A stretch of DNA of 64,000 nucleotides from Pseudaminobacter soli (ex Li et al. 2025) (GTDB lineage Bacteria; Pseudomonadota; Alphaproteobacteria; Rhizobiales; Rhizobiaceae), in assembly GCF_029892515.1 (NCBI RefSeq), contig NZ_JARXVF010000004.1:310001-374000 (forward strand), in the 5' to 3' direction. Both the position numbers and the translations under genes were made by a program. Positions 1 through 8,531 of the stretch are shown piece by piece. The notes below the pieces were generated by a model. It saw only the letters and a list, made by a program, of their open reading frames with translations, was not told where the DNA came from and did no database searches. Position 1 is the first letter of the stretch. Each line of letters opens with the position of its first letter.

Positions 1-224
1 TCAACAGCCGCCTGGAGGCTGAGTCCGGCAAATATCTGATAGAGAACTACGGCTATGGCAGTTCCACCAGCACGGCCTTCGCCACAGTGCCGAAAGAGGA
101 ACTGGACAAGCTCCAGCTGCCGGCCGACCCCGACGCAATGCTGAAGACGACCGTCTTCACAGCGCCGATGAAGCAGAACGACGATCTGGCCAAGATGTTC
201 GAGCGCGTCAAGGCAGGCGGCTGA
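1..224 (+). CDS. ABC transporter substrate-binding protein, C-terminal end (partial)
   Basis: The window opens inside this gene; 73 residues and a TGA stop at 222-224 are visible. The segment runs through a glycine/tyrosine-rich stretch (ENYGYGSSTS) and ends KMFERVKAGG, like the C-terminal lobe of PotD/spermidine-putrescine type periplasmic binding proteins. A polyamine-type ATPase follows on the same strand after a strong hairpin, which supports the assignment. The N-terminus, signal peptide and ligand-binding residues lie outside the window, so the substrate cannot be judged. A second, complete binding protein of the same class lies at 1616-2626. Confidence 0.7.
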   Translation, partial: NSRLEAESGKYLIENYGYGSSTSTAFATVPKEELDKLQLPADPDAMLKTTVFTAPMKQNDDLAKMFERVKAGG

Positions 225-232
225 CACTCAGC

Positions 233-261
233 GCATTGCGCGGCGCCCGGCCGCGCAATGC
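233..261 (+). terminator. Strong 12-bp stem-loop after the binding-protein gene
   Basis: Arms GCATTGCGCGGC (233-244) and GCCGCGCAATGC (250-261) pair perfectly around a 5-nt loop. There is no U-run after it. In transporter operons such a hairpin between a binding-protein gene and the ATPase gene often stabilises the upstream mRNA or causes partial termination. Which role applies here is inference. Confidence 0.6.
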
Positions 262-393
262 ATCCCTTCAAGCCACCTAGATCCAAATTGACGATGCAAC
301 AGACTGACGCTGCCATTTGGGTGGCAGGGCTCGTCTTCGGACATCGCCGCTGCAGCTGGCGCGGCCGAGGTCCAGGAACTTCGGAGATCGAGA

Positions 394-1479
394 ATGCCGA
401 ATGAGGTGCTGCTTCGGTTGGAAGCGGTTTCAAAACGTTTTCCGGGCGGGGTTGTTGGGCTGGACGCCATGGACCTCGAGGTTGCGCCGGGCGAATTTCT
501 CAGCCTGCTCGGGCCTTCCGGTTGCGGCAAGACGACGAGCCTGAGGGTGACAGCCGGATTCGAAACGCCCACGTCTGGGCGAATCTTTCTGGACGGCCGC
601 GACATCACCGCACTGCGACCGTTCGATCGGCCGGTGAACACCGTTTTCCAGGACTACGCGCTGTTTCCGCACATGAATGTCGCCGAAAATGTCGGCTTTG
701 GTCTGTCGTTGCGAAAAGTTCCCGCGGCGGCTCAAAGAAAGCAGGTGGCAACCGCACTCGACATGGTCGGTCTTGGCGAGAAGATCTCGGCACGCGTGGC
801 GGAGCTTTCAGGTGGCCAGCGCCAGCGCGTGGCACTGGCCCGCGCCATCGTCTGCAAGCCCCGCATCCTGCTGCTCGACGAACCGCTATCGGCGCTCGAC
901 GCGCATCTGCGCGAGCACATGCAGATGGAGTTGAAGCGCCTCCAGTCGAGCCTCGGCATGACGTTCGTCATGGTCACACATGACCAGACAGAGGCGCTAT
1001 CGATTTCAAACCGCATCGTCGTCATGAACAAGGGGCGCATCGAACAGGTCGCGTCACCGGCGCTGTTGTACGACCGCCCAGCCACCAAGTTCGTCGCCGG
1101 CTTCATCGGCACGATGAACCTTCTCGAAGCCCGCCTTGTCGGACGCGACGGTGCGACCTTGCGCTACATGTCCGGCGACCTGCCGCTGGAACTTTCCGCC
1201 GATCAGAACGAGGTTTCGGCCGATGGCCGGGCACATACCATCGGAGTCCGCCCGGAGGATCTTGTTGCAACCCCTTCGGCCGGCCTCGCCACCGTCCCGG
1301 CAAAGATCGAGAGCGTCGTGTTCCATGGCCGGACTTTGAGAATGCATGCGCAGCTGATCTCCGGCGCGCCTGTAATCATCGACGCCTCACGCCAGGCCGC
1401 GGAGACCGCCTTCGACATCGGCGACATCGTGCATGTGCGGCAGCGCCCAGGCGCCAATTCTGTCGTGCTGAAAGCCTGA
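394..1479 (+). CDS. ABC transporter ATP-binding protein, polyamine (PotA) type
   Basis: A 361-residue cytoplasmic ATPase that powers import by a PotABCD-like transporter. Walker A GPSGCGKTT is at residues 40-48, the Q-loop lies in VFQDYALFPHMNV near 84-96, the signature LSGGQ is at 138-142 and Walker B ILLLDEP is near 158-164. A C-terminal TOBE-like regulatory region covers about 280-361. The ATG has GGAG about 8 nt upstream. It sits between the truncated binding protein and the complete binding protein, so it may serve either. A second ATPase of the same family lies at 4375-5481, making two ATPases in one locus. Confidence 0.93.
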   Translation: MPNEVLLRLEAVSKRFPGGVVGLDAMDLEVAPGEFLSLLGPSGCGKTTSLRVTAGFETPTSGRIFLDGRDITALRPFDRPVNTVFQDYALFPHMNVAENVGFGLSLRKVPAAAQRKQVATALDMVGLGEKISARVAELSGGQRQRVALARAIVCKPRILLLDEPLSALDAHLREHMQMELKRLQSSLGMTFVMVTHDQTEALSISNRIVVMNKGRIEQVASPALLYDRPATKFVAGFIGTMNLLEARLVGRDGATLRYMSGDLPLELSADQNEVSADGRAHTIGVRPEDLVATPSAGLATVPAKIESVVFHGRTLRMHAQLISGAPVIIDASRQAAETAFDIGDIVHVRQRPGANSVVLKA

Positions 1480-1526
1480 CGTTATGGGTGGGCTGAATAT
1501 TTCACGATTATGCACAACATCCACTC

Positions 1527-1548
1527 GAATTTCGTAATTATGAAATTC
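1527..1548. promoter_or_regulatory. Near-perfect 22-bp palindrome upstream of the binding-protein gene
   Basis: Arms GAATTTC (1527-1533) and GAAATTC (1542-1548) flank GTAATTAT; 10 of 11 pairs match. A weaker related motif, TTTCACGATTATGCAC, begins near 1501. The site is about 70 bp upstream of the binding-protein start, in the only sizeable AT-rich gap of the locus. It is a good candidate operator for the XRE-cupin regulator at 9727-10347; that link is inferred. Confidence 0.5.
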
Positions 1549-1615
1549 TGATTGACTCGCTGCGAGGATAATGATCTTCAGCTTCCAGATTTTTCCGATT
1601 TGGAGGAGGTTTGGA

Positions 1616-2626
1616 ATGCGTAGAACTCTATTGTCCGCGGCTGTGGGCCTGACGATTATCAGTGGGGGCGTTGCGGCCGCAGATTCGTCGATCACCGTGT
1701 CGAGCTATGGCGGCGGCTATCAAGAGGCGCAGACGAAAGCCTATTTCGATCCGTTCATGGCTGCCCACCCCGACATCAAGATCGTGCAGGACAGCTCCAC
1801 CAGCAATGCCAAGCTCAAGGCCATGGTCGAAACCGGCACCGTCACGCTGGATGTCATGGTGAGCGATGACAGCTTCGGCCTCGACAGCGATGCCGAATGG
1901 CTTGAGCCGATCGACTACAGCATCATCGACCGCTCCAAATTCATCGAGGGCGCGGCCGGCACCTACCGTGTCGCCGCCGACATCGAGGGCACCGTGCTGG
2001 CCTACAACGCCAAGGAGTATGGCGATCAGGCGCCAAACGGCTTCGCGGACTTCTTCGACACCAAGAAGTTCCCCGGCATGCGCGCCGTCTGGAAATACGC
2101 TGCCTCCGGAATCTTCGAGGCAGCTCTGCTTGCCGATGGCGTGAAGCCCGAAGACCTCTATCCGATCGACGTCGAACGGGCGCTCAAAAAGCTCGACACG
2201 ATCAAGGACGAGATCGTCTGGTGGGAAACCGGCGCACAATCCGAGCAGCTGCTTTCGAGCGGCGAGGCCAGCATGGGGCTGGTCTGGGTGAGCCGTGCAC
2301 TGAGCGGTGCGGAAAAGGGTATCAAGATCGATTGGACCAATTGGACGTCGCAGACCGGATATTGGATCGTTCCCAAGGGCACCAAGAACAAGGAAGCGGC
2401 GATGAAGGCGATCAATTTCTTCACTGAGCCGGCTCAGCAAATCGCGTTCACCGCCTATATGCCTTACGGCCCCTCGAACAAGCATGCAGTGGACGGTGTG
2501 CTCGACACGTTCAAGGGCAATCTGCCCACCGATCACCTCGGAAACCGTGTTCTGATGGATGCAAACTGGTGGGCCCAGAATGGCTCCAAGGTGGACCTGC
2601 GCTTCCAGGAATGGCTGCTGCAGTAA
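1616..2626 (+). CDS. Periplasmic substrate-binding protein, PotD/spermidine-putrescine type
   Basis: A 336-residue secreted binding protein. The ATG at 1616 is chosen because AGGAGG lies about 9 nt upstream and the encoded N-terminus (MRRTLLSAAVGLT, AAA-DS cleavage) is a good Sec signal peptide; an in-frame ATG at 1571 would place extra residues before it. The mature protein begins with SITVSSYGGGYQEAQTKAY, typical of bacterial extracellular solute-binding family 1/8 proteins for polyamines, opines or iron-like ligands. It is followed by two permease genes and an ATPase with tight spacing. Family assignment is firm; substrate is unknown. Confidence 0.92.
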   Translation: MRRTLLSAAVGLTIISGGVAAADSSITVSSYGGGYQEAQTKAYFDPFMAAHPDIKIVQDSSTSNAKLKAMVETGTVTLDVMVSDDSFGLDSDAEWLEPIDYSIIDRSKFIEGAAGTYRVAADIEGTVLAYNAKEYGDQAPNGFADFFDTKKFPGMRAVWKYAASGIFEAALLADGVKPEDLYPIDVERALKKLDTIKDEIVWWETGAQSEQLLSSGEASMGLVWVSRALSGAEKGIKIDWTNWTSQTGYWIVPKGTKNKEAAMKAINFFTEPAQQIAFTAYMPYGPSNKHAVDGVLDTFKGNLPTDHLGNRVLMDANWWAQNGSKVDLRFQEWLLQ

Positions 2627-2702
2627 GCGCCGGCTCTCTCTTCTCATTGACCGTTACCCGCCCGGTTCCCGGGCGGGTAAGACATGGCGAAAGATTCCGG
2701 GA

Positions 2703-3596
2703 ATGAACGTAGCAACTTTCGATCCTCCCGCCTCAGCGGGCCGGGGAAAGGCCGCACTCTTGTCGCGTGTGCCTGTCGGCATCTGGCTGCTTGCGCCCGC
2801 CGTTCTTTTTCTCGCGCTTTTCTTCGTCTTTCCTTTGATGAAGCTGGTGGCGATCTCCCTGCCGGACGGCAGCTTTCAATTCTACGAGCAAATCTTCACC
2901 ACGCCCGTATTCCTGCGCGTCATCGGTGAAACGTTTCGCGTCTCGGGCATTGTGATGCTCATCACGGTCTTGGTGGCCTATCCCTACGCTTACGCAATGG
3001 CACAGGCTGGCAAGGGTGTTCTTCTGGTGTTGACGGTCGCCCTGCTCATCCCATTCTGGGTGAGCCTGCTTCTGCGCAGTTTCTCCTGGATCGTGCTCCT
3101 GCAGAACAGCGGCCTAGTGAACAGTCTCCTGCTGTCCTTGGGCCTGATCGACAAACCTTTGCGCCTGATCCGCACGCCCTCAGGCGTGGTCATCGGCATG
3201 GTGCATATCCTGCTGCCCTATGCCGTCTTGCCCCTATACACCGTCATGAAGAAAATCGATCTGCGCCTGATGGAAGCCTCGGCCATCTGCGGCGCGTCGT
3301 GGTTGCGCGGATTTGCCCGGGTCTATTTCCCGCTTTCGCTGCCGGGCGTTCTGGCTGCGTGCATTCTAACCTTTACGCTTTCTCTCGGCTTCTACATTAC
3401 GCCTGCCCTTCTCGGCAGTCCCCGCGGTATGATGATTGCCCAGATGATTGCCGGGCAGTTTAGCGAACAGCTGAACTTTGGTCTCGGCGCCGCCCTCGCC
3501 GTCGTGCTCATGGTCCTCACTGCCATCGCCTTCGGCCTCTTTGGCGGCATCCGGGAATGGGTGCGTCGCCGCCAAATCAGGAAGGAGGCGGCATGA
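2703..3596 (+). CDS. ABC transporter permease, PotB type
   Basis: A 297-residue inner-membrane permease with about six predicted transmembrane segments, beginning with GIWLLAPAVLFLALFFVF. The EAA-type cytoplasmic loop (MEASAICGASWLRGFARVYFPLSLPG) that contacts the ATPase is clear. I chose the ATG at 2703, since upstream in-frame starts would overlap the binding-protein gene and lack hydrophobic character. It overlaps the next permease gene by 4 nt, indicating translational coupling within the importer operon. Confidence 0.93.
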   Translation: MNVATFDPPASAGRGKAALLSRVPVGIWLLAPAVLFLALFFVFPLMKLVAISLPDGSFQFYEQIFTTPVFLRVIGETFRVSGIVMLITVLVAYPYAYAMAQAGKGVLLVLTVALLIPFWVSLLLRSFSWIVLLQNSGLVNSLLLSLGLIDKPLRLIRTPSGVVIGMVHILLPYAVLPLYTVMKKIDLRLMEASAICGASWLRGFARVYFPLSLPGVLAACILTFTLSLGFYITPALLGSPRGMMIAQMIAGQFSEQLNFGLGAALAVVLMVLTAIAFGLFGGIREWVRRRQIRKEAA

Positions 3597-4375
3597 GCTC
3601 GGATCTGCTGCGCAAGGCTTTTCTTTGGATCTTCGTATCCCTGACGGCCTTCTTCCTGCTGGCGCCGACATTGGTGATCGTGCCGATGTCTTTCACCACC
3701 ACCTCGACCCTCGAATTTCCTCCTGTCGGCTTCACCTTCGACTGGTATGGAAAGATTCTGGCTGCAGCCGACTGGCAGATTGCCTTGGTCAACAGTCTCG
3801 TCGTTGCCGTTGCCACGGCAATCTTGGCCACAATTCTTGGCACCGCCGCCGCACTTACACTGCATGCGCACGATTTTCCGGGCAAGACCGTAGTGATCGG
3901 CCTCCTTCTGAGCCCAATGGTCACTCCCGTCATCGTTCTTGCGGTCGGCATGTACATGGTTTTCGCCCGCTGGGGCTTGGCCGCGACCCATGTCGGGATG
4001 ATCATTGCGCACACCGTATTGGCCATCCCGTTCGTCATCGTTTCCGTGTTGGCGAGCGTCAGGATGGTTAACCCTTCGCTCGCCCTGGCCAGCGCGGGTC
4101 TTGGTGCCGGGCACTGGCTCACCTTCCGTCGAGTAACTCTCCCGCTCATCCTGCCTGGAGTAATTTCCGGAGCGGTGTTCTCCTTCATCACGTCGTGGGA
4201 TGAAGTCGTAATCGCAATCTTCCTGGCCGATTCGTCCACGCGAACTGTTCCAATCATGATCTGGAATCAGGTTCGCGCCAATCTTGACCCCGCAACGGCT
4301 GCGGTCGGGACAGTTCTCATCCTGCTTTCGACTATCGGGGTGCTTCTGTCTTACAAGTTCAAGGAGTCGAAATAA
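3593..4375 (+). CDS. ABC transporter permease, PotC type
   Basis: A 260-residue second permease of the importer. It has the expected N-terminal helix (WIFVSLTAFFLLAPTLVIV), the LNSLVVAVAT-like start of the core domain and an EAA loop (LASAGLGAGHWLTFRRVTLPLILPG). The ATG overlaps the upstream TGA, with AGGAGGCGG just before it, and the stop overlaps the ATG of the following ATPase. PotB/PotC-type permeases form the heterodimeric channel in spermidine/putrescine transporters. Confidence 0.93.
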   Translation: MSSDLLRKAFLWIFVSLTAFFLLAPTLVIVPMSFTTTSTLEFPPVGFTFDWYGKILAAADWQIALVNSLVVAVATAILATILGTAAALTLHAHDFPGKTVVIGLLLSPMVTPVIVLAVGMYMVFARWGLAATHVGMIIAHTVLAIPFVIVSVLASVRMVNPSLALASAGLGAGHWLTFRRVTLPLILPGVISGAVFSFITSWDEVVIAIFLADSSTRTVPIMIWNQVRANLDPATAAVGTVLILLSTIGVLLSYKFKESK

Positions 4376-5481
4376 TGTCCTCCGCTTCTTCTCACGTCGC
4401 CGGGGCGGCAATGAAACTTGAGCGCGTCTCCAAATTCTACGGAGAGGTACGCGCGCTCGATGACGTCTCCTTCGAACTGCAGAAGGGTGAGTTCCTGACG
4501 ATGCTCGGGCCTTCGGGCTCGGGGAAGACCACTTCGCTCAGGGCGATCGCCGGCTTTATTCAGCCGAGCGAGGGCCGCCTCTTCATCGATGGGCGCGACA
4601 TGACGGGTGTTCCGCCCCAAAGGCGCAACATCGGCATGATGTTTCAGGATTACGCGCTTTTCCCGCACATGACCGTGCTCGAAAATGTCGGCTATCCGCT
4701 TGAGACGCGCGGCATCAAGCGCGCCGAACGCGTGAAGCGAAGCATGGAGATGCTCGAGACCGTAGGCCTTGCCCATTGCGCCCGCCGATATCCGCGCCAG
4801 ATGTCAGGCGGCCAGCAACAACGCGTAGCGTTGGCGCGTGCACTGGTCTTCAAGCCCGACATCGTTCTGCTCGACGAGCCCATGGCAGCACTCGACAAGA
4901 AGTTGCGCAGCCAGATGCAGATCGAAATCATGCACATCGCCAAGCAGGTCGGCGCAACCGTCGTCTCAGTGACACATGATCAGGAAGAAGCTCTGGTGAT
5001 GAGCGATCGCATCGCCATCTTCAAGGACGGTAGGCTGGCGCAGATCGGTACGCCTCAGGAACTCTACACACGCCCGAATTCGGAATTCGTCGCCGATTTC
5101 ATCGGTGAAGCGAACCTGTTGCATGGCCGCGCCCGTATCGAGCACGAAACCTGCCTCTTGGAAGGCGCGGCCTGGCGCGCTGCCCTGCCCAAATCCGATC
5201 CGCGCGTGGCGCATCTGGCAGCAGGACAAGGTCTCTGCCTTGTCCTGCGCCCGGAACGCATCTCCCTCGCCCAGTCCAGTGCCGAGCGTTCGAATGGGGC
5301 CCAAGGCATCGTTGAGGACAAGATCTACCTCGGCGTCGAATACCGCCTTGTGGTCAGGTTCACCGACGGCACCAAGGTAAACCTGCGTAGCCGAGACGTG
5401 GCCGTGATCGAGGACCTCCGTCCCGGTGACCGCGTGACAGTCGGCTGGGACGCCGAAGACATCGTCATCATCGCAAAGTGA
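4375..5481 (+). CDS. ABC transporter ATP-binding protein, polyamine (PotA) type
   Basis: A 368-residue ATPase, last gene of the importer set and coupled to the permease gene by a TAATG overlap. Walker A GPSGSGKTT is at 45-53, the signature MSGGQ at 143-147 and Walker B IVLLDEP at about 163-169. A C-terminal TOBE domain contains the typical LVLRPERISL segment. Because it is directly coupled to the permeases it is the more likely partner for them; the ATPase at 394 may be redundant or belong to the upstream importer. Confidence 0.93.
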   Translation: MSSASSHVAGAAMKLERVSKFYGEVRALDDVSFELQKGEFLTMLGPSGSGKTTSLRAIAGFIQPSEGRLFIDGRDMTGVPPQRRNIGMMFQDYALFPHMTVLENVGYPLETRGIKRAERVKRSMEMLETVGLAHCARRYPRQMSGGQQQRVALARALVFKPDIVLLDEPMAALDKKLRSQMQIEIMHIAKQVGATVVSVTHDQEEALVMSDRIAIFKDGRLAQIGTPQELYTRPNSEFVADFIGEANLLHGRARIEHETCLLEGAAWRAALPKSDPRVAHLAAGQGLCLVLRPERISLAQSSAERSNGAQGIVEDKIYLGVEYRLVVRFTDGTKVNLRSRDVAVIEDLRPGDRVTVGWDAEDIVIIAK

Positions 5482-5553
5482 TCCTCCCGCGGCAGAACTG
5501 ACGTTTCTGCACGCTGCGAAACTTCGGCCGCCCTATCGATTGAGAGACCTGAA

Positions 5554-7044
5554 ATGACCCTAAGCAAAGCGCAATGGACCGAGAAGGCCGCACTTATCCG
5601 CCCGGAAGGTCGCGCCTTCATTGCCGGCAAATATGTCCCGGCAGCCTCCGGCAAGACCTTCGCCAAGATCAATCCGGCCACCATGCTTTCGCTTGGCGAG
5701 ATCGCCTCCTGCGACTTGGAGGACGTCAACCGCGCCGTGGCAAATTCCCGTGCCGTCTTCGAGGCCGGCCACTGGTCGCGCATGGCACCCAAGGAACGCA
5801 AGCTGCGCCTTGTCCGGTTTGCTGAGCTGATCCTTCAGCATCGTGATGAGCTGGCCCTTCTGGAGACCCTCGATGCCGGCAAGCCCATCGCCAACACTTA
5901 CCACGACGATGTACCGGCCTCTGCAAATTGCCTGCGCTGGTTCGGCGAACTGATCGACAAGGTCTATGACGAGGTCGCGCCCACTGCGTCGAGCACAGTA
6001 GCCATGATCCGCCGTGAACCGATCGGCGTGGTCGCCGCCGTCGTGCCGTGGAACTTCCCGCTGCTGATGACCTGCTGGAAGATCGCGCCGATCATGGCCG
6101 CCGGCAACTCGGTGATCCTGAAGCCTGCTGAGCAGTCGCCGCTCACCGGCATTCGCATCGCGGAGCTTGCCATCGAGGCCGGCATCCCCGAGGGCGTCCT
6201 GAACGTGCTCCCCGGCTATGGCGAGACCGCCGGTCAGGCCCTCGGCCTGCACATGGACGTCGATGCTGTTGCCTTCACCGGCTCGACCGAAGTCGGCAAA
6301 TATTTCATGACCTATTCCGGGCGCTCGAACCTCAAGCGCATTAGCCTCGAATGCGGCGGCAAATCGCCCAACATCGTTCTGGCCGACTGTCCGGATCTCG
6401 ATCGCGCAGTCGAGGCTTCGGCCTGGGGCATCTTCTACAATGCCGGCGAGATCTGCTCGGCTGGCTCGCGGCTCCTGGTCGAAGAGAGCATCAAGGATGC
6501 CTTCTTCGAAAAGTTCGAGTGTTTCGTGAAGACCATTCGCGTCGGTGACCCGCTCGACCCTGAAACCCAGATGGGTCCGGTGGTCGACACAAAGCAGATG
6601 GATCGCGTCCTTTCCTATGTAGAGACCGGCAAGCAGGATGGAGCCACCCTGCGCTTCGGCGGCAAGCGCATCGCAGGCAAGGAGGGCTGCTTTGTCGAAC
6701 CCACTATGTTCGAGAACGTCACCAACCAGATGACCATAGCCCGCGAGGAGATCTTCGGGCCGGTCGTCTCAGCCATCACGGTGAAGGACCTCGACGAAGC
6801 CATCGCGATCGGCAACGATACGGTCTACGGCCTTGCCGCCGCCGTCTGGACCTCGGACCTGAACAAGGCCTTCAAGGCTTCCGCAGCGCTCAAGGCCGGC
6901 GTGGTCTGGATCAATGCCTATGAGGCGGGCGACATCACGACCCCATTCGGCGGCTTCAAGCAGTCGGGCTTTGGGCGCGATAAGTCGATCCACGCCTTCG
7001 ACAAGTACAGCGACCTGAAAACCACCTGGTTCGCCCTTTCCTGA
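5554..7044 (+). CDS. NAD(P)+-dependent aldehyde dehydrogenase, PuuC-like
   Basis: A 496-residue ALDH superfamily enzyme, normal length. The general base is Glu266 in SLECGGKSPN and the catalytic nucleophile is Cys301 in NAGEICSAGSRL; the cofactor region GSTEVGKYF and the C-terminal GGFKQSGFGRD motif are present. The closest recognised types are gamma-glutamyl-gamma-aminobutyraldehyde and betaine/aminobutyraldehyde dehydrogenases. Lying between the amine importer and amine oxidases, it probably oxidises the aldehyde released by oxidative deamination to an acid. The exact substrate is inferred from context only. Confidence 0.92.
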   Translation: MTLSKAQWTEKAALIRPEGRAFIAGKYVPAASGKTFAKINPATMLSLGEIASCDLEDVNRAVANSRAVFEAGHWSRMAPKERKLRLVRFAELILQHRDELALLETLDAGKPIANTYHDDVPASANCLRWFGELIDKVYDEVAPTASSTVAMIRREPIGVVAAVVPWNFPLLMTCWKIAPIMAAGNSVILKPAEQSPLTGIRIAELAIEAGIPEGVLNVLPGYGETAGQALGLHMDVDAVAFTGSTEVGKYFMTYSGRSNLKRISLECGGKSPNIVLADCPDLDRAVEASAWGIFYNAGEICSAGSRLLVEESIKDAFFEKFECFVKTIRVGDPLDPETQMGPVVDTKQMDRVLSYVETGKQDGATLRFGGKRIAGKEGCFVEPTMFENVTNQMTIAREEIFGPVVSAITVKDLDEAIAIGNDTVYGLAAAVWTSDLNKAFKASAALKAGVVWINAYEAGDITTPFGGFKQSGFGRDKSIHAFDKYSDLKTTWFALS

Positions 7045-7073
7045 GCGACCTCGGCCTTGGAAGGACTGATCCT

Positions 7074-8531
7074 ATGACGCAGGCACCCGACATCACCATC
7101 CGTTGGAACGGGCGGGACATTCCTGCCCGTGACGGCGAGAGCGTTGCCGCCGCGCTCTGGCGCGCCGGCATCACTACAATTGCCCGCTCGCGCAAGCTGC
7201 ACCGGAGGCTGGGTTACAGTGGCGCCTATCTTACCGGAGTGCTGGCACGTGTCGATGGACGGCCGAATGTCAGGCTCGATCTCACGCCTGCACGTGCCGG
7301 GCTCGAGGTCGAGATGCAGAACACCTGGCCGTCGCCTCGGTTCGACTTGCTGAAGCTCGCTCAGCTTCTTCCGGCGAAGGCGGTCTATGGTGGCTTTGAA
7401 CATGGTGCGATGATGCCTGCCTCCGGTCTTGGCTATCGGGTGGCCGAGCGCATCATGGCCAATCTCGCAGGGGTCGCTCGCCCGGCCGATGCCGACCTCA
7501 ACCCGCAGGAAATTCCCGGTCGCGGTGCCGAGGTCGATTGTCTCGTCGTCGGAGGCGGACCGGCTGGGATCGCGGAGGCCAATGCCCGTGTCCAAGGCGG
7601 GCAGAGCGCGGCACTTGTCACGCGCGGAAACGAGCTGGCGCGGTTCGCACGGTCGATGGGCGTTGCTGTGCCCGCGCTCGACCCGCGCGTGCAGCTCTTT
7701 GCCGGCACGGAACTGTTTGGCTGCTACCGAGGCGGCGCCATCATGGTGGGTGCTCCCCACGATCACCGGGCAGGTGCGGTGGCCTTTTGGCCAAAATCGG
7801 CTGTGCTGGCCACCGGTCGCCGTTCGATGCCGCCGCTGGTCAAGGGCAACCAGTTGCCGGGCGTCCTCGACGCCCATGCAGCACTGGAACTGGTTGACAC
7901 GCACGGCGTGTTGCCGGGCGCGCGCATCGCGGTGATCGGCACCGGAGCCGAAACCGCGCTCGCAGCCCGCCTCAAGGCGCTCGGCGCCAACGTCGTCTAC
8001 ACGGGCAAGGCTGCACATCTGAAAGAGATCAGAGGCCGAAAGCGCGTAATCGGCATCCTGGCCGAACAGAATATCGCTTGCGACGCGCTGGTTCACGCCG
8101 GCCCCTGGCGCACCGATCCGAGCCTTGCCTTCCAGGTTTCGGCCGAGGGCCATTATCAGGTCTTGGCCGAGCCATTGCCGCAGACCGTAACGCTTGCCGG
8201 TATCGCAGCCGAAGGCAGCGAGCCCATTCCGGCCGCGAAACATCTGCATCACGACACCCTGATCTGCCCTTGCATGGACGTCACGGCGGGCGAACTCTAT
8301 TGCCATGTCGATGCCGGCGAGACCGACCCCGAGGTTTTGAAGCGCCTCACCTCCTGCGGCATGGGCACCTGCCAGGGCTTCCCCTGCTGGGAAAGCATGC
8401 TGGCTGTTCTGGCTGCCCGCGTCGATGGCTTGCCCGACGAATTTGCCCGCCCGACCCATCGCCCGCCCCGGCGCGCCATCACCGTAGCCCAAGCCGCCGG
8501 GTTGGTCGCCATCGTGGAGCCAGACACATGA
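7074..8531 (+). CDS. Sarcosine/opine oxidase alpha-like flavoprotein (ferredoxin-fold + FAD + BFD-like domains)
   Basis: A 485-residue protein combining three parts. Residues about 5-95 resemble the Fer2_4 domain of heterotetrameric sarcosine oxidase alpha (ARSRKLHRR, PNVRLDL, QNTWPSPRFD) but contain no cysteine, so this part cannot hold a 2Fe-2S cluster. A FAD/NAD-binding domain follows (VDCLVVGGGPAGIAEA; second nucleotide fold IAVIGTGAET). The C-terminus is a BFD-like domain with Cys398, Cys400, Cys428, Cys433 and Cys438. It lacks the large C-terminal aminomethyltransferase-like domain of true SoxA and so resembles opine oxidase A/HcnB-type subunits. It overlaps its beta partner by 4 nt. 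Confidence 0.85.
   Translation: MTQAPDITIRWNGRDIPARDGESVAAALWRAGITTIARSRKLHRRLGYSGAYLTGVLARVDGRPNVRLDLTPARAGLEVEMQNTWPSPRFDLLKLAQLLPAKAVYGGFEHGAMMPASGLGYRVAERIMANLAGVARPADADLNPQEIPGRGAEVDCLVVGGGPAGIAEANARVQGGQSAALVTRGNELARFARSMGVAVPALDPRVQLFAGTELFGCYRGGAIMVGAPHDHRAGAVAFWPKSAVLATGRRSMPPLVKGNQLPGVLDAHAALELVDTHGVLPGARIAVIGTGAETALAARLKALGANVVYTGKAAHLKEIRGRKRVIGILAEQNIACDALVHAGPWRTDPSLAFQVSAEGHYQVLAEPLPQTVTLAGIAAEGSEPIPAAKHLHHDTLICPCMDVTAGELYCHVDAGETDPEVLKRLTSCGMGTCQGFPCWESMLAVLAARVDGLPDEFARPTHRPPRRAITVAQAAGLVAIVEPDT

Noticed and set aside
1628-2647. 339-residue minus-strand frame opposite the binding-protein gene
   Set aside because: No family features; the plus strand has a signal peptide and binding-protein sequence.
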